Notes under the pieces: model-generated
Seen by the model: only the letters and a program-made list of their open reading frames with translations
The model's database searches: none
What the model was told of the DNA's origin: nothing
Position numbers and translations under genes: made by a program
Shown here: in pieces, positions 60,176-64,000 of the stretch
Layout: the number at the start of each line of letters is the position of its first letter
Position numbering within the stretch: position 1 is the first letter of the stretch
Origin: Nemania diffusa
Lineage: Eukaryota; Ascomycota; Sordariomycetes; Xylariales; Xylariaceae
Assembly (NCBI GenBank): GCA_038501195.1
Contig: JBBPUQ010000001.1
Coordinates: 930,001-994,000 of the forward strand
DNA: 64,000 nucleotides
Reading direction: 5' to 3'

Positions 60176-60486
60176 TATTATATAGCTAAAATTATTTTAA
60201 ATTTATAAAAAACTATTATTTAATTATATATATATATATTTAATAATTTAAAATTTAATTTATTTATATAAAAGCTATTAAATAAAATAAATTATTTAAA
60301 TTTATAACTATATATAAAAAGAATTAATAGTTTTAAAAATATTAGATTATATAAACTGTAGCTTAGAAGTTTTTAGATATAAAAAGGACTGATTTTTTTA
60401 GACCGAAAAAAAAAAGAGAATCATGGACTTTGTGAGACTAAAGTGATTTATTAGCTGAATAGACCTTGTTTTAAGCCCTATAAAAC
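60176..60486 (+). repeat. 3' LTR (311 bp), outer half unmutated
   Basis: RIPped from its start to about 60,340, then near-normal (GGACTGATTTTTTTAGACCG and onward) to TATAAAAC. Confidence 0.8.
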
Positions 60487-60549
60487 TAGAGGCCTCTGGG
60501 GGTCAGGGGCAAGGAAGCCTTCGTTTTTAAAGGTACTATATATAAGCCA

Positions 60550-60574
60550 TACAGGCCACACAGGCCACACAGGC
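60550..60574 (+). repeat. 9 bp tandem repeat (ACAGGCCAC)
   Basis: About three units of acaggccac immediately before the fold-back element. Confidence 0.7.
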
Positions 60575-60588
60575 CCCTCGACAGAGTA

Positions 60589-60703
60589 ACGAAGGCAGCC
60601 CTCTCCTTTAGCCTCCTTCCTACCAACCGTGTGCTCCGCCGCGTAGGCGCTTCGCGCGCGCGGCTCCCGCTCCCTCCCAGCTAAAGGAGAGGACTGCCTT
60701 CGT
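60589..60703. mobile_element. Fold-back (hairpin) MITE-like element
   Basis: Left arm 60,589-60,612 (ACGAAGGCAGCC then CTCTCCTTTAGC) and right arm 60,680-60,703 are inverted copies, 24 bp with one mismatch, around a 67 nt GC-rich loop. The end motif GCCTTCGTTTTTAA also occurs at 60,517-60,530 and, inverted, at 61,778-61,793, so other copies or fragments are nearby. Confidence 0.6.
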
Positions 60704-60769
60704 TTTTAACGCCTCCAATCCTAGCCCTTCCAATCCTAGCCCTAGGTCCTGGGCCCTTGTTGACTTGCA

Positions 60770-61440
60770 GTCAGGTCTGCAGGTAGGTCTACAAGTAGGT
60801 AGGTCAGTTGGTCACCTGGCAGGTAGGTAGGCCGGCTGGTGACCCACTTGGTAGGCTGGCAGGTCACTAGGTAAGTCGGTCAGTCACCTGACTGGTAGGT
60901 AGGTAGGTCAGTCACCTGACTGGTAGGTAGGTAGGTTGACTGGTAAGTAGGTAGGTTGACTGGTAAGTAGGTAGGTTGACTGGTAAGTAGGTAAGTTGAC
61001 TGGTAAGTAGGTAGGTTGACTGGTAAGTAGGTAGGTTGACTGGTAAGTCACCTGGTTAGCTGGTAGACCGGCTGGCAAGTGACCTGGTAGGTCGGCAGGT
61101 CACCTGGCAGGTAGGTAGGCCGGCTGGTGACCCACTTGGTAGACTGGCAGGTCGCCAGGCAAGTCGGTCAGTCACCTGACAGGTAGGTAGGTCGGTCAGT
61201 CACCTGACTGGCAGGTAGGTAGGTTGCCTGACTGGTAGGTAGGTTGGTTACCTGACCAGTAGGTCACTTGACAGGCAAGTCAGTAGGCCAACTGGTAAGG
61301 TGGTAGATCGGTTGGTAGGTCACCTGGTCGGCAGGTAGACCGGCTGGCAAATAACCTGGTAGGCCGGCAGGTCAACTGGCAGGTAAGTAGGTCACCTGAC
61401 AAGTAGGCAGGTCGGTTAGCTACTTGTTAGAGTGGTAGGT
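60770..61440. repeat. GGTAGGT-rich minisatellite with higher-order structure
   Basis: Built of AGGT/GGTA words. The middle (60,936 to about 61,050) is six tandem 20 bp units, ttgactggtaagtaggtagg. It is flanked by two copies of an ~80 bp block (60,813-60,892 and 61,101-61,180, offset 288 bp) that differ by about four bases, all transitions. No coding frame. Confidence 0.9.
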
Positions 61441-61444
61441 GAAT

Positions 61445-61460
61445 ATGTGTGTGTGTGTGT
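61445..61460. repeat. (GT)n microsatellite
   Basis: About seven to eight GT units. Confidence 0.85.
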
Positions 61461-61596
61461 ATTGTTGGGTGCCTATGACGTAGGCTCCGTAGGCTTTCTG
61501 TAGAGATTGTATGTGTAGAAGACAGCCTGTACGTAGGTATAGCCGGTCCGATTATAGCCGCGTGCATGCGATTGAAGCCGAATTGGACGAACTATA

Positions 61597-61740
61597 CCCA
61601 AATAGGCAGGGAGTATTTCCTATTTAGGTTGAGAAATTGTCCTGGAAATTTTTCGGCCACCTGGTGACCCACTCTTCCCAAATAGGAAGGCAAAATTACC
61701 TATTTCGGCCATAGAATTCTGCTGGGAATTTTTTACGACA
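61597..61740. repeat. Two diverged ~80 bp direct repeats
   Basis: Each unit starts CCCAAATAGG (61,597 and 61,677), continues with a CCTATTT segment and ends near a GGAAATTTTT/GGGAATTTTTT run. Confidence 0.6.
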
Positions 61741-61793
61741 CTAAGTAACCTTTCGTTTCACTCAGTCGTTCCTCCTTCGTTAAAAACGAAGGC

Positions 61794-62337
61794 ATAAGCC
61801 CTTGTCACAATGGCATTTGGATACAGCCATATCGAAATCACTCAAGACAATATACAGAATTCTAGCATCAGAATGTAGGATTGTTAGTTTTACATTATTC
61901 ATATCATATTTACAAGCCGTATAGCGAATGGCCACCCATAATATTTTTCTATCCTTGAAGAGCCAATACCGTGGTGACCGCACTCTTCCAGTCGGCACCA
62001 TGTGTGTTTTGATGATGTCAAGACTTCGGGTTAGCTAGCCCGCCCCTTCTATATTCGACGCGTAATAAAATCTATCCCAATCCATGCTACCTGTGGCTCG
62101 CGCGTTATGCTTTTCCCGCAAAACTCGTGTAATGATTTAAAACAAAGGGAAATATGGTGGCCTGTGGCGTCTTCTCACAACGGTTATGTCGCGCAGCGGA
62201 ATATTGTTATGATGGGGTATAATACATTGAGTTGGTATTAAATCGAATACACCATACTGGCTCGGATAGAACTCTACCTTTGTTAGGGGTGTACTAGGGG
62301 GAACTCAGTGAGAATGATATTAAGCTTAACCCTTAGG
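61794..62337. other. Intergenic, 3' side of Tam41 gene
   Basis: No supported gene. The minus-strand frame 61,780-62,001 lacks motifs and overlaps the repeat end. Confidence 0.55.
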
Positions 62338-63966
62338 TTAACTCTCTTTCTTGTCGCTGCTCCCTTGGCGGTACTTATCAAGTTTTTCTCCTAAGTATCG
62401 GAACCCACGGGAAAACCCGGCAGTAACAAAACTTTTCACACTCTGGCTCATGCTCGGCCAGGATACGGTTTTCTTGATAATGCCGCGAATAATGTCGCGA
62501 AGCTCTTCGGGCTGCCGCTGTGCTATGCGTTGCTCAAATCGACCACCCTGTTGACGTTTAAAAGATCCTGTATTTTCGTTTTTATTTTCCTCCATCATCT
62601 TGTCGAATTCGAGTCGAGGAATTTGGAACTTCTTCTGATACTCAAAGTACAATTTTGACCGGAAAGCCTTAGGTAGCCTCCTAACCATGTTGCCTCGTTT
62701 CACAGGATCCATATCCTGCTCAAGCTTCAATACGGTATCGGTATTAGCCACCCAGTCAATACTCTTGCAGGATGGATCATTGAATGTGACATTTGGTAGT
62801 GATTCGACAAGAGGCGCGTATAGCCGGCGGAAATTCAGCATATTGTTGCTCACAATATTGGAAACTTTCTTTGGATTCTCTGTCGGCAATGCCATGCGGG
62901 GATCCCCTAGATAGCTTATACCAGCGATTGTAGAGTACAGCTCTTGTTCGGTGAATGTGGGGGGTAACAGGAGCAGAGCCGTTCGTAATGCCGATAGAAG
63001 GTTGATCTGATTTGAAAGGCGAACACGTGGATCATCCCGCAATATCTTGACAGGCTTATGTAGACGACCGGCAAGATACAAGGTATCCCACTCGCTCAGA
63101 TCCCTACACAGCGTGTCGATATTGACGACACCATATTTGATTTGAATACCCTCTACAGTGACGTAAGGGTTAAAATACACGCCAGCACCCCATTTATCCT
63201 GAACGTATGAGACGGCGCCAGAGCCAAGTGAGCCGAGCGCAGAATAGTGGTCGCGATGTTGAGTGAGATTGAGCGAGTGCCAGTGCTGGGTATGCGACAC
63301 GCCGAATATGAAGTCAATCATTTTTGGCGAGCCGTTCTGCGCCTTTTGTACGGCAAGAGGGGCCCTAGGATGCACAGGCTTGGCCTCGGCATCGGTAGCA
63401 CTCCCACCGCTCGACTGCGGGAAAACCCCAGAGCCGTACGCGAAGGCATAACGAATAGGGGCGCGGAATTTCCATAGTAGCTGGCGAAGGGCCTCTTTGA
63501 ACTCTCGATCGATTATCATGTGCTGGTTGACGCCAAAATTTTCGTATGGGAGTTGTGTGAACTTCTGGATATTGAAATTTGGCTTGTCTTCCCAGTCAAA
63601 TTCAGACTCGTCCGTGACTGAAGATGTGGTGGAGGGGTCGCTCGGTGTTTGTGAATGGGGTTCGTCTGGAGACCTGGCAGCAGTTACAGCGGCATCGGAC
63701 TCGGACTCGTGTTGGCGAGCAGCACTAGCACCATCTCCCGATGGCTCTTTTGGTGGTTCTGAGGCAAACGATCGAACCCAGGCTGAGCCCATAGGAAGAC
63801 GCCTTGTCGTATTTAACCTGGGCGTTGAGGTTCGAGTACGGCACGACCGGACATAGTAAGACCTCGCATGGTGGGTGAAACTAGCGGCGGTAGTATATGA
63901 AAGGACACCATGGCTTCTCGCAAGGCTGGGACCTGCAATGCTTGTAGGAATTGGACGCAGAGCCAT
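62338..63966 (-). CDS. TAM41: Mitochondrial phosphatidate cytidylyltransferase Tam41
   Basis: Makes CDP-diacylglycerol from phosphatidic acid and CTP on the matrix face of the inner mitochondrial membrane, the first step to cardiolipin. Single exon, 542 aa, from ATG 63,966. The N-terminus is Arg/Ser/Thr-rich with few acids, as in a mitochondrial presequence, followed by an acidic low-complexity linker (residues about 70-130). Nucleotidyltransferase motifs: FAYGSGVF (GSG at 178-180) and MIDFIFGVSHTQHWHSLN (216-233) with the metal-binding Asp. Later blocks LYLAGRLHKPVKIL and GDPRMALPTENPKKV are typical of the family. Complete and undamaged; a core housekeeping gene. Confidence 0.93.
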   Translation of the reverse strand: MALRPIPTSIAGPSLARSHGVLSYTTAASFTHHARSYYVRSCRTRTSTPRLNTTRRLPMGSAWVRSFASEPPKEPSGDGASAARQHESESDAAVTAARSPDEPHSQTPSDPSTTSSVTDESEFDWEDKPNFNIQKFTQLPYENFGVNQHMIIDREFKEALRQLLWKFRAPIRYAFAYGSGVFPQSSGGSATDAEAKPVHPRAPLAVQKAQNGSPKMIDFIFGVSHTQHWHSLNLTQHRDHYSALGSLGSGAVSYVQDKWGAGVYFNPYVTVEGIQIKYGVVNIDTLCRDLSEWDTLYLAGRLHKPVKILRDDPRVRLSNQINLLSALRTALLLLPPTFTEQELYSTIAGISYLGDPRMALPTENPKKVSNIVSNNMLNFRRLYAPLVESLPNVTFNDPSCKSIDWVANTDTVLKLEQDMDPVKRGNMVRRLPKAFRSKLYFEYQKKFQIPRLEFDKMMEENKNENTGSFKRQQGGRFEQRIAQRQPEELRDIIRGIIKKTVSWPSMSQSVKSFVTAGFSRGFRYLGEKLDKYRQGSSDKKES

Positions 63967-64000
63967 GGTGGGCGGTTTCGTAGGCCGTGGTAGCCAAGAG

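Larger units (their letters stand above)
53474..60486 (+). mobile_element. LTR retrotransposon, RIP-destroyed interior
   Basis: About 7.0 kb bounded by direct repeats of 311 bp (53,474-53,784 and 60,176-60,486). All differences I checked between the two copies are C to T or G to A. The interior is almost pure AT, so gag-pol is unreadable. An all-A tract directly before the right LTR (about 60,160-60,172) fits a RIPped polypurine tract and implies plus orientation. No clear target duplication was found (atggc on the left, tagag on the right). The superfamily cannot be told. Confidence 0.8.

Noticed and set aside
60770..61440. CRISPR array or telomere
   Set aside because: Units are contiguous without unique spacers, and the word is AGGT/GGTA, not TTAGGG.

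Overview
The window looks like nuclear DNA of a filamentous ascomycete (Pezizomycotina), probably a Sordariomycete. The evidence is short GT-AG introns (45-99 nt), a class II hydrophobin, a Zn2Cys6 regulator with an AflR-type region, a 14-helix MFS pump beside a GliT-like oxidoreductase, and long blocks almost without C and G that fit repeat-induced point mutation (RIP). The order is inferred; no marker fixes the species.

Layout. 1-11,300: AT-only, RIP-saturated repeat. 11,496-24,922: a decayed secondary-metabolite locus. It holds an aldo-keto reductase stub, a sesquiterpene (aristolochene-type) cyclase pseudogene, two P450 pseudogenes, a BAHD-like acyltransferase with an internal deletion, a damaged short-chain dehydrogenase (SDR) and the tail of a berberine-bridge-type FAD oxidase. 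Among these relics an AflR-like regulator and a second SDR still have open frames. The enzyme mix is the kind used to make oxidised, acylated eremophilane sesquiterpenes such as PR toxin. Two solo LTRs sit inside genes (cyclase and second P450) and a ~110 bp MITE-like element sits in the first P450. 26,099-28,044: Tc1/mariner-type transposon with 113 bp inverted repeats and a RIPped core. 28,470-37,000: sparse region with a hydrophobin (11 nt microexon), a gene with one in-frame stop, a secreted periplasmic-binding-protein-like gene, a 71 aa SMP-like gene and fragments of larger fungal families.

37,152-40,441: a divergent pair, a DHA2-type MFS exporter and a GliT-like thioredoxin-reductase-fold enzyme, sharing a 508 bp promoter with a perfect 12 bp palindrome of Zn2Cys6-site type. 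42,736-52,119: intact genes for a GH3 beta-glucosidase, a GPI-anchored secreted protein, a membrane acyltransferase-3 protein and an unrecognised 432 aa protein. 53,474-60,486: an LTR retrotransposon whose interior and inner LTR halves are RIPped while the outer LTR halves are not. 60,487-61,800: fold-back element and G-rich minisatellites. 62,338-63,966: the housekeeping mitochondrial enzyme Tam41 on the minus strand, marking the return to core genome.

Working together: the relic locus would have made and decorated a sesquiterpene under the AflR-like regulator, but it cannot now make product. The MFS/GliT-like pair may be a free-standing detoxification unit. Exon coordinates were worked out by hand from frames and GT-AG sites, and family names come from motif recognition, not searches.
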